Assembly (NCBI GenBank): GCA_030411725.1
Contig: MU839827.1
Coordinates: forward strand, 2,921,027-2,985,026
Direction: 5' to 3'
Source: Echria macrotheca
Lineage: Eukaryota; Ascomycota; Sordariomycetes; Sordariales; Schizotheciaceae
DNA length: 64,000 nt
Shown here one piece after another: positions 9,207 through 20,299 of the stretch; within the stretch, counting starts at the first letter, position 1; the number at the start of each line of letters is the position of its first letter. A program made the translations under genes and the position numbers. The notes below the pieces were generated by a model. The model was not told the DNA's origin and ran no database searches. It saw only the letters and a list, made by a program, of their open reading frames with translations.

Positions 9207-11099
9207 ATGCCGCCCATATCCAGGCTGAGGCAGGCCGTCGGCCGCGGGCCTTTTGTCAGTCTAGCTCGGCGACCACCGGCCTGTCTGTTTTGCATCTTTT
9301 TACGACGACCACAGCCCCCTCCGCAGACTCGAAACTTTGTTGGCAGCCGCTTCGAGTCGACCACATCGAGAACGTCCGACACAGATGCGACACCACCACC
9401 GCCCCCCTCCGATCCCCGACGAGATTTAGAGGCGGCACTGTTCGATCTCCAGACCCATGCGCCCAACTACGTCAACCTCGCGCGCGTGCAGCTCGCACTG
9501 CGCAACCTCTCGCAGCCCGCCGGACACGAGTCGATTCGCGTGGCCTTTCTCGGGCTGAGAGGAACTTTGGGGGTGGCAGATTCAGGACATACCGCGGAGC
9601 AACTCCTACGGCTGGCATTGGCAGACCCACTGAGCCCGCCGCAGGAATGGGAGACGGAACTGGAGCGGCATGACCTCGCGCAACCACTGGTCGTTCGGGT
9701 TGCCAGGGCAGAAGATGATCAGGAGGAGCTGGTTAAGGTGGTCGGTGGAGAACACGTAGTGCCTGAGATCCGGGCCTCGTCGCCGGCGCTGAATGCCGCC
9801 GACCTCGAGGTTCTCGTCATGCGGGCCGACTCGCTCGCCGCGGCCGAGCACGTCGGCGATGCCATAGCCGTCGAGGAGGCCATTCTCGCGCCAACGGTCG
9901 AGATCGACACGCCCCCGCAGGGGCCCACGCCGTTGGCCACGCCCGTCCACATGGCGCTTCTCGTTGGTGACGGCATACCCGGCGCGGCGGCCATCCTGGC
10001 GACGCCGCTGCTCGAGGACACGGACACGATTGCGGCGGCGGTGAACTTCGGGGCTATCGGCGAGAATGACCTAGCCGGCTGTCCACTCATCAAGGTCAAC
10101 GTCACGGCGGCCGAGCAGGGTCTGGCGCTGTTCCGGGAAGATGTCGGCAACGCGATGCGGTACCAGACGCTGTGGTCGGAGTCGAACGTGAGCCAGATCA
10201 GCGAGTGGCTCAAGAGCAACGTGCTCCCTGCGGAAGGGACGTCTATCAAGAGGCCCGTCCGGAATTTGGTTCTCTCGCTTCTACAGAACGCGAGCGTCGC
10301 CATCCAGAAGGAGGAGGCGCGGGATATGGCGCTCGCCGTGAGCGGGAGGATATCGCCGCACGCGCTCGCCCGACTGAACCAGGCGCTGTCGGAGTGGGCG
10401 CAAAAAGCGCACGAGGAGCTGCAGGGGCGACTAGATGACGCGTTCGCTAGCCGCTCATGGCGGAAGCTGGGCTGGTGGAAGCTATTCTGGCGCGCCGACG
10501 ACGTGGGCATGGTATCGTCCGAGATGCTGGCGCTGCACTTCCTGCCCGACGCCGAACGGGGGATCATTTACCTGGCCGGCCGCGTGCAAGAGGCCGGTAT
10601 CTCCGAGGCACATTCTCCGCTCTACGCCAACCCGTCGTCGACCGACACCACGGCCGTCGTCGCGCACTCGGAGCTCAAGTGGCCGACGCACATTACGTTT
10701 ACGCGCAACTACCTACAGTCGAAGACGGTGCCGGCGCTGCAGGCGCTCGCCCAGAAGCTCGTGCTGCAGTCGGCCAGCCTGTCGGGCCTGGGGACCGCGC
10801 TCGCCGGGCTGATGTATTTCTCGTCGTTTGGGCTGTACGAGTCGGGCGCCGTCGCGGCGCTGGGTGTTGTGTGGAGCCTGGGGGCGCTACAGCGGCGGTG
10901 GGAGGCGGCGCGGGCGTTCTGGGAGGGCGAGGTGCGCGAGGAGGGACGCAAGGCGGTTAGGGCGACGGAGGCGAGTATTGCGTCTGTGTTGGATCTCGCG
11001 ACGCAGGCGGATAAAGACCGGGGTGAGGAGCTGGAGGAGTTGAGGCGCGTGGAGGGGATTATCCAGCGGGCTAGGGATGCACTTGCTCGGATGGAGTAG
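9207..11099 (+). CDS. Mitochondrial membrane protein, Mmc1-like
   Basis: Single exon, 630 aa from the ATG at 9207 (CACCATG context). An in-frame upstream ATG at 9135 would add 24 residues but hide the presequence, so 9207 is preferred. The N-terminus MPPISRLRQAVGRG with many Arg and no acids is a typical mitochondrial targeting sequence. A long soluble region follows, then a hydrophobic hairpin at about 517-565 (LGTALAGLMYFSSFGLY and AVAALGVVWSLGAL) and an amphipathic charged C-terminus (EEGRKAVRATEASIASVLDL). This layout fits the fungal Mmc1 family, which carries a conserved C-terminal membrane-hairpin domain. The family call is from overall architecture and partly remembered motifs; the mitochondrial, membrane-anchored nature is more secure. 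It is convergent with SmD3. Confidence 0.75.
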   Translation: MPPISRLRQAVGRGPFVSLARRPPACLFCIFLRRPQPPPQTRNFVGSRFESTTSRTSDTDATPPPPPSDPRRDLEAALFDLQTHAPNYVNLARVQLALRNLSQPAGHESIRVAFLGLRGTLGVADSGHTAEQLLRLALADPLSPPQEWETELERHDLAQPLVVRVARAEDDQEELVKVVGGEHVVPEIRASSPALNAADLEVLVMRADSLAAAEHVGDAIAVEEAILAPTVEIDTPPQGPTPLATPVHMALLVGDGIPGAAAILATPLLEDTDTIAAAVNFGAIGENDLAGCPLIKVNVTAAEQGLALFREDVGNAMRYQTLWSESNVSQISEWLKSNVLPAEGTSIKRPVRNLVLSLLQNASVAIQKEEARDMALAVSGRISPHALARLNQALSEWAQKAHEELQGRLDDAFASRSWRKLGWWKLFWRADDVGMVSSEMLALHFLPDAERGIIYLAGRVQEAGISEAHSPLYANPSSTDTTAVVAHSELKWPTHITFTRNYLQSKTVPALQALAQKLVLQSASLSGLGTALAGLMYFSSFGLYESGAVAALGVVWSLGALQRRWEAARAFWEGEVREEGRKAVRATEASIASVLDLATQADKDRGEELEELRRVEGIIQRARDALARME

Positions 11100-11798
11100 T
11101 CTGTGTTGGAATTATGTATATCACTGTATGATCATTGGGTTGTGCTTGGCCGATTCGGGGTTTGGACCGCGGTCAGCACGTTAGACTTGTAGATACCAAA
11201 TACACCTTGGCAGGGTTGTTTTATTGACTTGCCTCGCTCAGTGCGGTGGTGCGTAACCAAGCGGGATCCCATCATAACATGACAGTCCAGAATTTAGTGT
11301 CAGGATATCTGACATTCCTGACATGAACCCATACCCATACGGGTTCACTCCCGTACGAATTCCGCTACCTTTTGACCAATATCTCTTTTAGCAAACAGAA
11401 AACAGACATAAAACCCATCCCTCCAGTAACGCCGAATACACATAAAGGAGGAGGGCAATAGACCAACCCTTCTTCCTTCTGGTCTCTTCTCTTCTCTCTT
11501 CCCATCCTCTTCCTCCTTCCTCCCAACGAGAACCCTTGGTCTTCTTCCACCCGCACGCGGCGCGCCAGAGCATTCCGATCGGCCCCTCCCCAGTCACTCT
11601 GCGGGACGGGTACCTTGCCTCCTGCCCTCTCCTCTCCCGTCCCCTCCTCATTCTTTCTCTCGTCTTCTCTCAAGCCACCTCTCCCATCCCCCATCCCCCA
11701 TCCCCTTCCTCCTCCCTTCTCCCTTCTCTCCCCCTCTCGCCCCTTCCTTCCGTGCCATCAAACCCGCCAAACCACGCAGCGGCAGCAGCTGCTGCTGC
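11100..11798. other. Convergent 3' intergenic region
   Basis: About 700 bp between the stops of two convergent genes. From about 11460 to 11760 the plus strand is a long C/T-rich tract (purine-rich on the SmD3 transcript strand). The open frames across it are low complexity; no gene is supported. Confidence 0.6.
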
Positions 11799-12294
11799 CT
11801 AAGCCCGTCTAGGCCCCGCCGCCCCGCCAGCCCTGGCGCGCGATACCGTAGCCCGACCGCGGGCAAGACCGACACCGCGGCCGCGGACGTTTCGGGATCT
11901 AAACATTGGCGCGTTTCTTTTTTTTTCCGTCTCTCATCAGCCTCTCTTCCTTTTTTTTCTCAGCGGTCAGTTTTATGGGGACAAACCGAAGCATATCAGG
12001 CACGATAAAGAACCGCACGTGGCTCCCACGGATGTAGACCTGTTCGAGGTGGGACACGCGCCCGTCGCGGGCCGTGACGGTTATATCCTTGAGCTGGACG
12101 TTCATGTTGTCTTCGGCTTCGATGAGCTTGCCGCGGAAGGTTTGGCCGGATGTTATTTCTAGGGTTACTATGTGGCCCTATTTTTTTGTTAGGGTTATTT
12201 TGGGGGAGCGGGGAGGGGAAGGGGGGAAGGAAATAAATATATATACCTGGGCTTCGTTTAGGAGTTTTATGGGGATGCCTATTGTTGATGTCAT
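11799..12294 (-). CDS. SMD3: Small nuclear ribonucleoprotein Sm D3
   Basis: Core spliceosomal Sm-ring protein that binds the Sm site of U1, U2, U4 and U5 snRNAs. Three exons on the minus strand, 12247-12294, 11987-12177 and 11799-11916, give 118 aa; introns are 69 and 70 nt. The Sm1 motif is visible (GHIVTLEITSGQTFRGKLIE) and so is Sm2 (YIRGSHVRFFIVPDML), followed by the NAPMFR segment typical of D3 and an Arg/Gly-rich tail (RGRGVGLARGRAT) that is a likely target of arginine methylation. Exon 1 encodes only 16 residues (MTSTIGIPIKLLNEAQ). The second intron has donor GTTTGT and acceptor AAG; splicing there is required to reach NAPMFR. The length lies between yeast and human D3. Confidence 0.95.
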
Positions 12295-13574
12295 TTTCGT
12301 AGTCGTGCGGGTTTTGTTTTGGTGGTGGTGGTGGTGTTAGCTGGGGAGGTTTGGTTGAGGGTGGTGGGATGTATGTGGTGGTTGTGATGCGTCGCGATTC
12401 AAGGTGAAGCTTCTCTCCTTGGAAAGGCGTTTTGGTTGCGACAACCCCACTGCCGTGGTTTTTCCGGGGCTGGTACTTCACAGTAGCTCGTTAATTGGGA
12501 AGGCGGTGAGGAAAGGCGGTGAGGTGCAGGAGTGGGTCCCTTAGCTTAAGGTTTGCCGCCGGCAAGTTGCACAGCAAAGCTCAAAGCGTCCAATGTCGAC
12601 CCAACCGCCGGAGCATGATGACGGATTATCAAGTTTCGGATGAGGAAAAATGGACAGATGTTTTGAATCGCGATTCGCGGCTACCCTTTCGAATCTTCGG
12701 CTCTTACTCTAGGATAACATCTCTTGACTCATATTGAGTCATTTGGCATCGGAAGGGTAGTGTAGTGGTCGTCGGTCCCCGATTTCATGTCAGTTTGCTT
12801 CCGGTGGTCATCCCCTCCTCCGGCGTGTCCACTCCGGAGCCGACATGGACCATCGGTAGACATGCTCGCATGAGGCGGAAGTGAATCAAACCCTCTGAGC
12901 CGTCTCTTCCGTGTGCCGTCATGTGCGGGTCTAGCCGAGTGGACGACTTGTCGTCTCCCCGTTGGGCAGCAAGGCGTCGTGATGAACCTCCAGACTGCTT
13001 CCCCGAGGCTTGTCACATATGATAGGGTCGACATGGGAGGCAATTTTTGGTCCTGTCGTCCCGTGCATCAGGCTCGAGATTGGGGAGCTGATTGGTGATA
13101 ACGAGACAAATGACCTCTCCCTCAAGTTGCTTCTGTCTCTCGCAACATTTACATATACCTGGCTTGGTAGTCTGGAATTTACTGGCTTCCCTTTCTGGTA
13201 TTGCACTTCTGAGACGGGAGGAATAATATACAGTAGGCAGATAGAAAACTTGTCGGAACCCGTCACGTCGAGGACACATCAAGCAGACAGACAGACACCT
13301 TACCATGCCCCCCAAGTCCCGTCACGTCTATACCAGCGAACAGGTCAGCCGCAACACTTCCCGGTTTATGCCCACAGCCTCGACCGGACACGCAGATTCC
13401 TCTGTAAAACACAAACCACCACCGTCCATCCGGTCCAGCGCCCGTCGAGCCACTCCCCGCCGTGCCAAGTCACGGTCCTCATCTGTACCACGCCAGTCCC
13501 TTTCCCGTCAAGTCCGCACATCCCCCTCCATCTTCAGCCTTCCCACAAACCGGCCGCATCAGACACGAGACAAG
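12295..13574. other. Divergent intergenic region
   Basis: About 1.3 kb between divergent genes, presumably holding both promoters and a pyrimidine-rich leader for the right-hand gene. An alternative in-frame start at 13305 would bring part of it into the coding region. No RNA gene or repeat recognised. Confidence 0.5.
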
Positions 13575-14735
13575 ATGACATCCATCGTCGAGGAATCATC
13601 GATCGACCAGGCCTTGGCTCTCACAGCCCCCGCCATCGTGGTCGACCCGCCTCCGACAGACGAAACAAAAAAAACAGGTCCGTGGTCAGAATGGTACGAA
13701 ACCCGCGATCAGAAGCGGTACTGGCGGGCTCGGAAGCTAGGCAACGGTATCTATCCGCTCCTTATCCCCCCTCCCATCAGAAACAAACCCCTAACACAAA
13801 AACACCTAGAAACATGGGACTACCAATACTCCAACACAAAACCCCAGCCCAACCGCTCCAGACAACAACCTCTCCAAAAACCACCATCAACAGCAGGCCG
13901 CAACCTAGCCTCCTTCTTCTTCGGCCCCATCCCCCAAACAATCCAACTCCAACAGTCCCGGCCGTCCCTCCCATCCTCCCCAAGCCCATCCCAGTCCTCG
14001 CGCAAGATATCCTCCTCCCTCTTCCCGCCTCCCCCACCCCTCTTCCAGCTCGAGAACTCCTCCTCGACATCCACCCACTCAGACGATAACCACCACCACC
14101 ACCACCACCACCACCACCACCACGACCGACTAAACGTCCCAGCCAACGACGTAGCCCGAAGCTCAGGCACGACTTTCCCCTCGTCCGTGTCCACGGGCAA
14201 AGGAAGAACCGAAGGATCTTCGCTTCTTTCGATTCTTTCCGGTGGCGGCACGCAAGCACAAGCAGAAGAAGAAGGATCGTCCACCCTATCCAAGGTTGAT
14301 ACACCCTCCTCACGTAAATATAAACATCCGCCAGGGGAGAGGGCGAGTCTTAAACCTGCCCCTGCCCCTGAACGGGGCCCGGGGCCGGGGCCGACGAACA
14401 AGAAGATGAAGAAGGGTGGACAACAGACAAAGAAGGGTGGGAAGAGATCACCCGGCGGGCCGGGGGGGATATTTATTTCCCTACTTACTGCACCACCACC
14501 ACCCCAAATTCCGGGACTAGTGCCAGGGAAAGGGGATGAGACAGAAAAAGGGGAAAGGGAAGGGGGGGCAGCGACGAATGCGAACGGGAAAAAGTTGCAC
14601 TCCAAGGTGAAGAACGAAAAGGAGATGCGGTTCGATACCAAGCGCCGGATTAGGGCGTGGCTGAAGGGGATCGGGAGTGAGGCGCCCGAGCCGGTGGCGG
14701 TTTGGGATGCTGAGGGGTTGCCTGTTTATCGATAA
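13575..14735 (+). CDS. Hypothetical low-complexity protein with His run
   Basis: 386 aa from the ATG at 13575; the frame is open back to an ATG at 13305 (476 aa), but that extra part looks like a pyrimidine-rich leader. The only ordered-looking segment is near the N-terminus (GPWSEWYETRDQKRYWRARK), an aromatic and charged patch followed by a WDYQY motif. The rest is Ser/Pro-rich with a run of about 12 His encoded by CAC codons (near 14089-14122), basic Lys/Gly-rich stretches and a C-terminal KRRIRAWLKGIGSEAPEP segment. I do not recognise a family. Its disorder and basic character could suit a nuclear protein, but that is speculation. No introns with good signals interrupt the frame. Confidence 0.6.
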   Translation: MTSIVEESSIDQALALTAPAIVVDPPPTDETKKTGPWSEWYETRDQKRYWRARKLGNGIYPLLIPPPIRNKPLTQKHLETWDYQYSNTKPQPNRSRQQPLQKPPSTAGRNLASFFFGPIPQTIQLQQSRPSLPSSPSPSQSSRKISSSLFPPPPPLFQLENSSSTSTHSDDNHHHHHHHHHHHDRLNVPANDVARSSGTTFPSSVSTGKGRTEGSSLLSILSGGGTQAQAEEEGSSTLSKVDTPSSRKYKHPPGERASLKPAPAPERGPGPGPTNKKMKKGGQQTKKGGKRSPGGPGGIFISLLTAPPPPQIPGLVPGKGDETEKGEREGGAATNANGKKLHSKVKNEKEMRFDTKRRIRAWLKGIGSEAPEPVAVWDAEGLPVYR

Positions 14736-15356
14736 TTTTCTTTGCTTTTTTTTCTTACCTGTTTGTATATATATTTCTGGGTTTGTTTGTTATGAGCTAA
14801 CGTGTATTATTACATATTCTATTTAATTGCTACGTTTTTTATATCTCTGTGGTGTCTTGTGGGGAGAGGGGGAGGGGCAGAACTTGCGTGTTCTTTCCGT
14901 GCAGGTCTATAACGAAGGGGATTTGTTTTTCAAGTGGTCACCAGGTAGGGTCCTTGGGGGGAGGTAGCAAGTTAATACAATCATGGAATAGAATTCTGTT
15001 GAGACATCCCTTCATGGAGATTATCTGCAGCTTTTCGCGCCCTGGTACGGGTCTGCTGGATCCCAAGAAGTTGGACTTGGTCTAAAATGTCTGTATGTAC
15101 CCGCTTTTGTCACGACAGAGGCACTGTACCTCCGTCCCTAGAAAGTAAATAAACAGGACGACATCCTCAATATCCCAGAGCATCCCGTAGGTAAACACGA
15201 GACACAGACCATCTTTGTCTACGATTCTATGTATTCCCAGACCGCTGCCATGATCATGGTAGGTAATTGTACACGCCGCCTGTCTATCCGCTAAAAACGC
15301 CCGCTTATGCTGCTAAAACAACAAGATGCCTCCCTCCTCACCAGAAGAAAGAGCCA
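14736..15356. other. Convergent 3' intergenic region
   Basis: 620 bp between two stop codons. It begins with T-rich sequence (TTTTTTTTCTTACCTG) likely belonging to a 3' UTR. No gene seen. Confidence 0.6.
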
Positions 15357-17057
15357 TCAGGCACGCACGCCCGGCTTCATCCCAGTACCATCTTCCTCGG
15401 CCATTCCTGGCTCCATTTCTCCTTCCATATCACGCTCGCCCTCCTCGGCCGACTGCTCCTTATCTCTGCGCGTGCCCGCCAAAATTTCCAGCTCACCCGG
15501 CCCAGATTCCCCGCCCAGCCCAACAATATCAATCCACCGCCATGCCTCCACCGGCCCATTCTTTTCCTTGCGCTCGAAAATGGCCTTATCGTTTGAAATC
15601 CCCTCTGTCTCCTCGGTGTCACCCCCGGCGAGCTCGTTCTTATCGACACCCGGACCGTCCACAAGATCGCCGGTCCCCGTCGGCGCCACAACGTAGCCAT
15701 TTGTCCTCAGCATCTGCAGCTGCGCACGCAGGTTCAGCCGCAAGCACCGCTCGGGTTGCTCGGCCCCAAACACGCGCTTCGTAAGCCACGGAAACAGAAT
15801 CCCAAAGTCCGACTGATTCAGATGCGCGCTGTTTTCAACATAGAAAAAATTGGGCTCACTCAGGCGGACACCCGATTCAGGCCGTTCGAATGCCGCCGAC
15901 GAAACAATCCGCTCCGTCGGATTCGCCGATAGGATGCGGGCTTTGGCGTGAAGATGATCCTTCCACTTGAAGAAAGCCGACGATTCAACAACCAAAATGG
16001 CACTGCCGCCCGGGGCCGAAGGGGTATCGTCGTAGCAGGGAAGAGGGAGGTTGTAGAGTGCAGAAGTGGCGGCCGACAGAAGAGGGAAACACCACATATC
16101 GAGGAGAATCAAAGGTGTCCTGTTCGTGATTTGCTTTCGGATCGGCGAGTCAAGTGAAGGCGTAAAGAGAGGTCGGGACATGTTGGCAACTTCGGGTCGT
16201 TCCGCGTAATATGTGCTCTTCAAAAGTTGAACCATGGTAGCGGCGCCGAACGAGTGGCCCGCAAAAATAACCCTCCCAGGTTCCTGTATATCCAGAAGGC
16301 CCTTTAACTGCATCAACGAAGCCTCGGGAGTGCTCGCGTTCATGTTGGCCTGCGCAATGTGTTGGTCCCCGTTGTCGATTCCCAGAACGGCGTCGAACAT
16401 CAAACCGAGTTCCCAGAGACGTATACGAAGCTGTTCATTGCGCTTCTCCCATATCTCGCTGGTTTGCGAATGAGGTATCTTGATGTAGGGCACCACCTTG
16501 CGCGTGTTCTTAACGAAGAATCTGCCTTGGTTCTGCGGATCCCGGATTAGCGAGATCGCAGCACTGCCGTCGCGATGCTCGGGGCAGATAACAACCACGC
16601 CGTGGGAAGCGAGAGATCCGGCAACATGGCTATAGGTGTTGCGATTACCGCCCAGTCCGTGCGAGAAGACGACAGTGGGCCATCTCGACGTCGAGGTAGG
16701 CTGCAAGACCGTGGCGTTCTTATGGACGGGAATAGAAGTGTAGTGGAGGTGGCGAGGCAGGAAGCTGAGGACCGAGGCCAGCGTGGACCCTGCACCTAGG
16801 AACTCGACGTATGCCGACACATGGAGGCGCTGGGGAGCGGGCAACCAGGTGATGCGCTTGCCGCGCGAGTCTGGAGTCGCGGGGTAGAAAATGCGGAACT
16901 GGACCGTGTCGATGGCAGATGCTTCTTTTGGTGTCGGACTCTGGGAGGAGAGCTCAGAAACGGCGATTTCCACGTCGACGGTGCCGACCTTGTGCGGTCC
17001 CGTGTAGGCGGGAAACGCGGGAACCGGGTTGAGGCGCGATAGTAAGGGAGAAGCCAT
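15357..17057 (-). CDS. Platelet-activating-factor acetylhydrolase-like lipase
   Basis: Predicted alpha/beta hydrolase of the PAF-AH family (phospholipase A2 group VII type), which removes short or oxidised acyl chains from phospholipids. Single exon, 566 aa from the first real ATG at 17057; the frame extends upstream only through a TTG. The catalytic triad can be placed: Ser269 in the nucleophile elbow FAGHSFGAA, Asp320 in LILLDMWCF and His412 in NSAHLNQSDFG. The oxyanion region reads VVFSHGLGGNRNTYS, with the conserved segment CPEHRDGSA just after it. The C-terminal 70 residues are charged and disordered. No signal peptide is evident, so an intracellular enzyme is likely. It is divergent from the aminopeptidase gene to the right. 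Confidence 0.88.
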   Translation of the reverse strand: MASPLLSRLNPVPAFPAYTGPHKVGTVDVEIAVSELSSQSPTPKEASAIDTVQFRIFYPATPDSRGKRITWLPAPQRLHVSAYVEFLGAGSTLASVLSFLPRHLHYTSIPVHKNATVLQPTSTSRWPTVVFSHGLGGNRNTYSHVAGSLASHGVVVICPEHRDGSAAISLIRDPQNQGRFFVKNTRKVVPYIKIPHSQTSEIWEKRNEQLRIRLWELGLMFDAVLGIDNGDQHIAQANMNASTPEASLMQLKGLLDIQEPGRVIFAGHSFGAATMVQLLKSTYYAERPEVANMSRPLFTPSLDSPIRKQITNRTPLILLDMWCFPLLSAATSALYNLPLPCYDDTPSAPGGSAILVVESSAFFKWKDHLHAKARILSANPTERIVSSAAFERPESGVRLSEPNFFYVENSAHLNQSDFGILFPWLTKRVFGAEQPERCLRLNLRAQLQMLRTNGYVVAPTGTGDLVDGPGVDKNELAGGDTEETEGISNDKAIFERKEKNGPVEAWRWIDIVGLGGESGPGELEILAGTRRDKEQSAEEGERDMEGEMEPGMAEEDGTGMKPGVRA

Positions 17058-17908
17058 GATCAGCCCATCAGCTCTGAATCGAATTGGTCTCCGGAGTGAT
17101 GGCAACTATGTCGAAACAATCTCTGGGACTTTTGTGAGCGCGGGCATGCCAATTGAGGGATGCAAGGTGAAAATACTTGGAGACCGGGATAGCTGGTGAT
17201 CGAGTTTGAACCTGAGGCGAACTTTGAAGCTCGGCTCGGGACCTCCGACAAAAGGGAACCGGCCAATCAACGGCATGTCGGTCTCGTGCCCTCCTTCCAG
17301 GCGCAGACGTCATCATTTCAGGAACCGGGCCAAGACTGCGTCAGTCAAAGCTGGCGACGCACTCTAAATAGTTTTCTCTACCGGTTGCTGCCCAACAGTG
17401 CCAGCTGCTGATGATGGTTGTTTGGGGTTTGTTTTGTGTTCTCCTAATTCCCCAAGAGCAGGGGCCGCCATCCAAAAGCCTCTGTTGCGTCATCCCGCCA
17501 CGAGCCTGTACCTGCGTCACCGAATTCGGACCGCGCTCTCGTTCTCCCGGATCGGCATCAACGGAGCGAGCTAGTTATCCGCGGATGCATCTTGATCTGT
17601 ATCTCGATAACGGCTTGCAGTGTAGCGTAGAGTATGCATGTAACCACTGGAATTCAATCAATTGGTGATCGTGGGGTCCATCTGAAGCCAAGACCGATAA
17701 GAGATATCCCCAGGCACCGGCAGCCTTATCGCAGCTCGGTATCACTCATCCCTGTGACGATCGGCTGTGCAAGGTCCGGGATGCGGTCACCTGCCACCTT
17801 GGGCTTTGATTGCGCCTTCTCTCTGTGTTGTAAACTCTCTCCCCGTCTTCTTTTCCTCCAAAGCTCATCTGAATTGGTCTCTTGCATCTCAAGTTCCCGT
17901 CTGCAGCC
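17058..17908. other. Divergent promoter region
   Basis: 850 bp between the PAF-AH-like gene and the M18 aminopeptidase gene, facing apart. It should carry both promoters. The last 100 bp are C/T-rich, like other fungal leaders. No gene or repeat seen. Confidence 0.6.
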
Positions 17909-19634
17909 ATGACTCGCCACACACCCGAATTCATTAGAGCACGCAGCTCGCAGCTGTCGCTTCGGTCGTTAGCGCTGGAGCAGGCGATGGCGTCCCGCAC
18001 CGTGTCGGTGACAGATGCGCCCGACAACACCCTCAATGCAAAGGACCTCAAGCCCGAGGACTTCACCAAGCCCTACTGCGAGTTCATGACGCAGAACCCC
18101 ACTGTTTTCCATGCCGTCGGCTATTTCAAGGAGAAGCTGCTCAAGGCTGGATTCACAGAGGTACGGTTGCTACAGGAACAGCCATGGCATTTAGGAGGGT
18201 ATTCGCAGCTGACACAATATAGCTCCCAAGCAGAGACAGCTGGACAGACAAACTCGAACCCGGCGGCAAGTACTTTGTCACGCGGAATGGCAGCTCCATC
18301 ATTGGATTCTCGGTTGGAAAGGCCTACAGGCCAGGGAACGGCGTGGCCATGGTCGCTGGTCACATCGACGCCCTCACTGCCCGCCTCAAGCCCACGAGCA
18401 CCAAGCCCAACAACAACGGTTACATCCAGCTCGGCGTCGCACAATACGCTGGCGCTCTGAACGAGACATGGTGGGACAGGGACTTGAGCGTCGGAGGTCG
18501 GGTTATTGTCCGGGATCCCGAGACGGGCAAGACCGCGGTCAAGCTGGTCAAACTCGACTGGCCCAGTACGTGCTTATCGCTTGATATAGCTCGGGATGGC
18601 TAACACGTCCATGCAGTTGCGCGTATTCCAACGTTAGCCCCCCACTTTGGCCTCTCGATGTTGGGGCATGGCAATCGAGAGGTGAGTCAGCGCTCTGCGA
18701 GTGTTATGTCAGATACTTACACGTTGCTCAGACGGAGATGGTGCCGATAATTGGGCTCGACAACAGCGATCTGTCTAGTACTGCGAGTACCGCGTCAACC
18801 GAGCAGCAGCCGCTAGGCGGCTATGGCTCGTTTGTGTCGACGCAGCCGCCCAAGCTGGTCAAGGTGATCGCCGGCGAGCTCGGCATCAAGGATTATAGCA
18901 CCATCCTCAACTGGGAGCTAGAGCTGTACGATTCGCAACCGGCGGCGGTCGGCGGTCTTGACAAGGAGTTCATCTTTGCCGGCCGAATCGACGACAAGCT
19001 GTGCTCGTGGGCGGCCTTCATGGCGCTTCTGCACGCCAAGCAGGACGACAACGACGGTGTCATCAAGTTGGTCGCCCTCTTCGACGACGAGGAGATTGGC
19101 TCCCTACTCCGCCAGGGTGCCCGTGGTAACTTCTTGCCCCTGACAATTGAGCGCGCTGTAGAAGCCCTCAACGACGCAGACGGCGCCGACATTTTTGGTC
19201 CTGGCCTGATGGGCCGTACCTTTGCACGCTCCTTCCTTGTATCGTCGGACGTAACGCACGCCGCGCATCCCAATTTCCCCCAGACGAACCTGGCCGGCCA
19301 CTCACCGCGCCTCAACGTCGGCGTCGCCCTCTGCGTTGACGCCTCGGCCCACATGACGACCGACAGCGTGTCGATGGCCATCCTCGACCGCGTCGCTCAG
19401 CTGTCTGGCTGCATCAACCAGCGCCACATGATCCGCAACGACAGCCGGTCGGGCGGCACCGTCGGGCCCATGCTCAGCAGCGCCATGGGCGTCAAGGCGG
19501 CCGACGTGGGCATTCCCCAGTTGAGCATGCACAGTATCCGTGCGACAACCGGCAGTCTGGATCCGGGCTTGGGTATGAAGTTCTACAAGGGCTTCCTGGA
19601 CCATTGGGAGCAGGTCGATGGCGAGTGGCATTAG
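17909..19634 (+). CDS. Aspartyl aminopeptidase, peptidase family M18
   Basis: Zinc aminopeptidase that releases N-terminal acidic residues, in the family of yeast Ape4 and vacuolar Ape1. Four exons, 17909-18160, 18223-18565, 18617-18681 and 18732-19634, give 520 aa; all phases agree and introns are 50-62 nt. Metal and catalytic motifs seen in order: AGHIDALTARLKP (the family usually reads GHTDSP), FAGRIDDKLCSW (metal Asp), LFDDEEIGS (catalytic Glu and metal Glu), VTHAAHPNF, and the final metal His in SMHSIRATTG. The start at 17909 has a better context (CAGCCATGA) than the in-frame one at 17882. The N-terminus is short, without an obvious Ape1-type propeptide, which favours a cytosolic Ape4-like enzyme. 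Confidence 0.92.
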
Positions 19635-20299
19635 CCAATGCTGTGGTCTGGATATACATGTGGGAGGTTTGTATTGTACATACTAGAGTGCAGACCCGGT
19701 TATCGATATACAGTGCGGAAACAGATCATGAGGTACAGATTTGGAGCATGGTTCGACCCCTTGCCGGTTTCACGCCGAGGTGTAAAGGTACTGTGTGGGA
19801 AGAGTAGCTGTACAGCATACCGGACAAGCTTCATAGAGTAGACATGGAAATGCAACTAGGGAATACAGTATCCTCATCGCGAATCACCTGCTGTTAGAAT
19901 CGTGTTTAATATGATATCTGGGTGTAAATGGAGTGTCTGAGGAGTTGATCTAGACATGGAATCGAAGAGATGGGGATACAATGACTTCGCCAATTACGCT
20001 GCCATCTGGTTGAAGATGATCTGTTGAGTTTACGATATCTCGCTGTTAACATTTGATGCTCTGTCCCATCTGTGAAGAAGAAAAAATCACCCCTTTAGTA
20101 ATAATAATGCGCCTAAGCCCCGTCCACATCATCATTAACCCCTTGATCCAGCCCCTGATTTGTATGCGCCATCCCCTTCCCCGATCCCATTACCAGCAAG
20201 TATTAGCTCTATGCCTCGACCCCAAATTTTGTATGCGCCGTCTATCATGCACCCCAACCCAGCCATGTCCACGATTCATCGCCCAAGAGACCGCCGCAC
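19635..20299. other. Convergent 3' intergenic region
   Basis: 665 bp between convergent stops, probably 3' UTRs of the aminopeptidase and SYG1 genes. No supported gene. Confidence 0.6.

Noticed and set aside
12185..12200. TTAGGG-like words here and near 27615
   Set aside because: Single or double units only; too short for interstitial telomere sequence.
12760..12790. TAGTGTAGTGGTCG resembling a tRNA A box
   Set aside because: No matching B box or acceptor stem follows within tRNA distance.
13010..14089. 359-codon frame overlapping the His-run gene
   Set aside because: Different frame of the same low-complexity region; lacks the ordered segment and runs through the leader.
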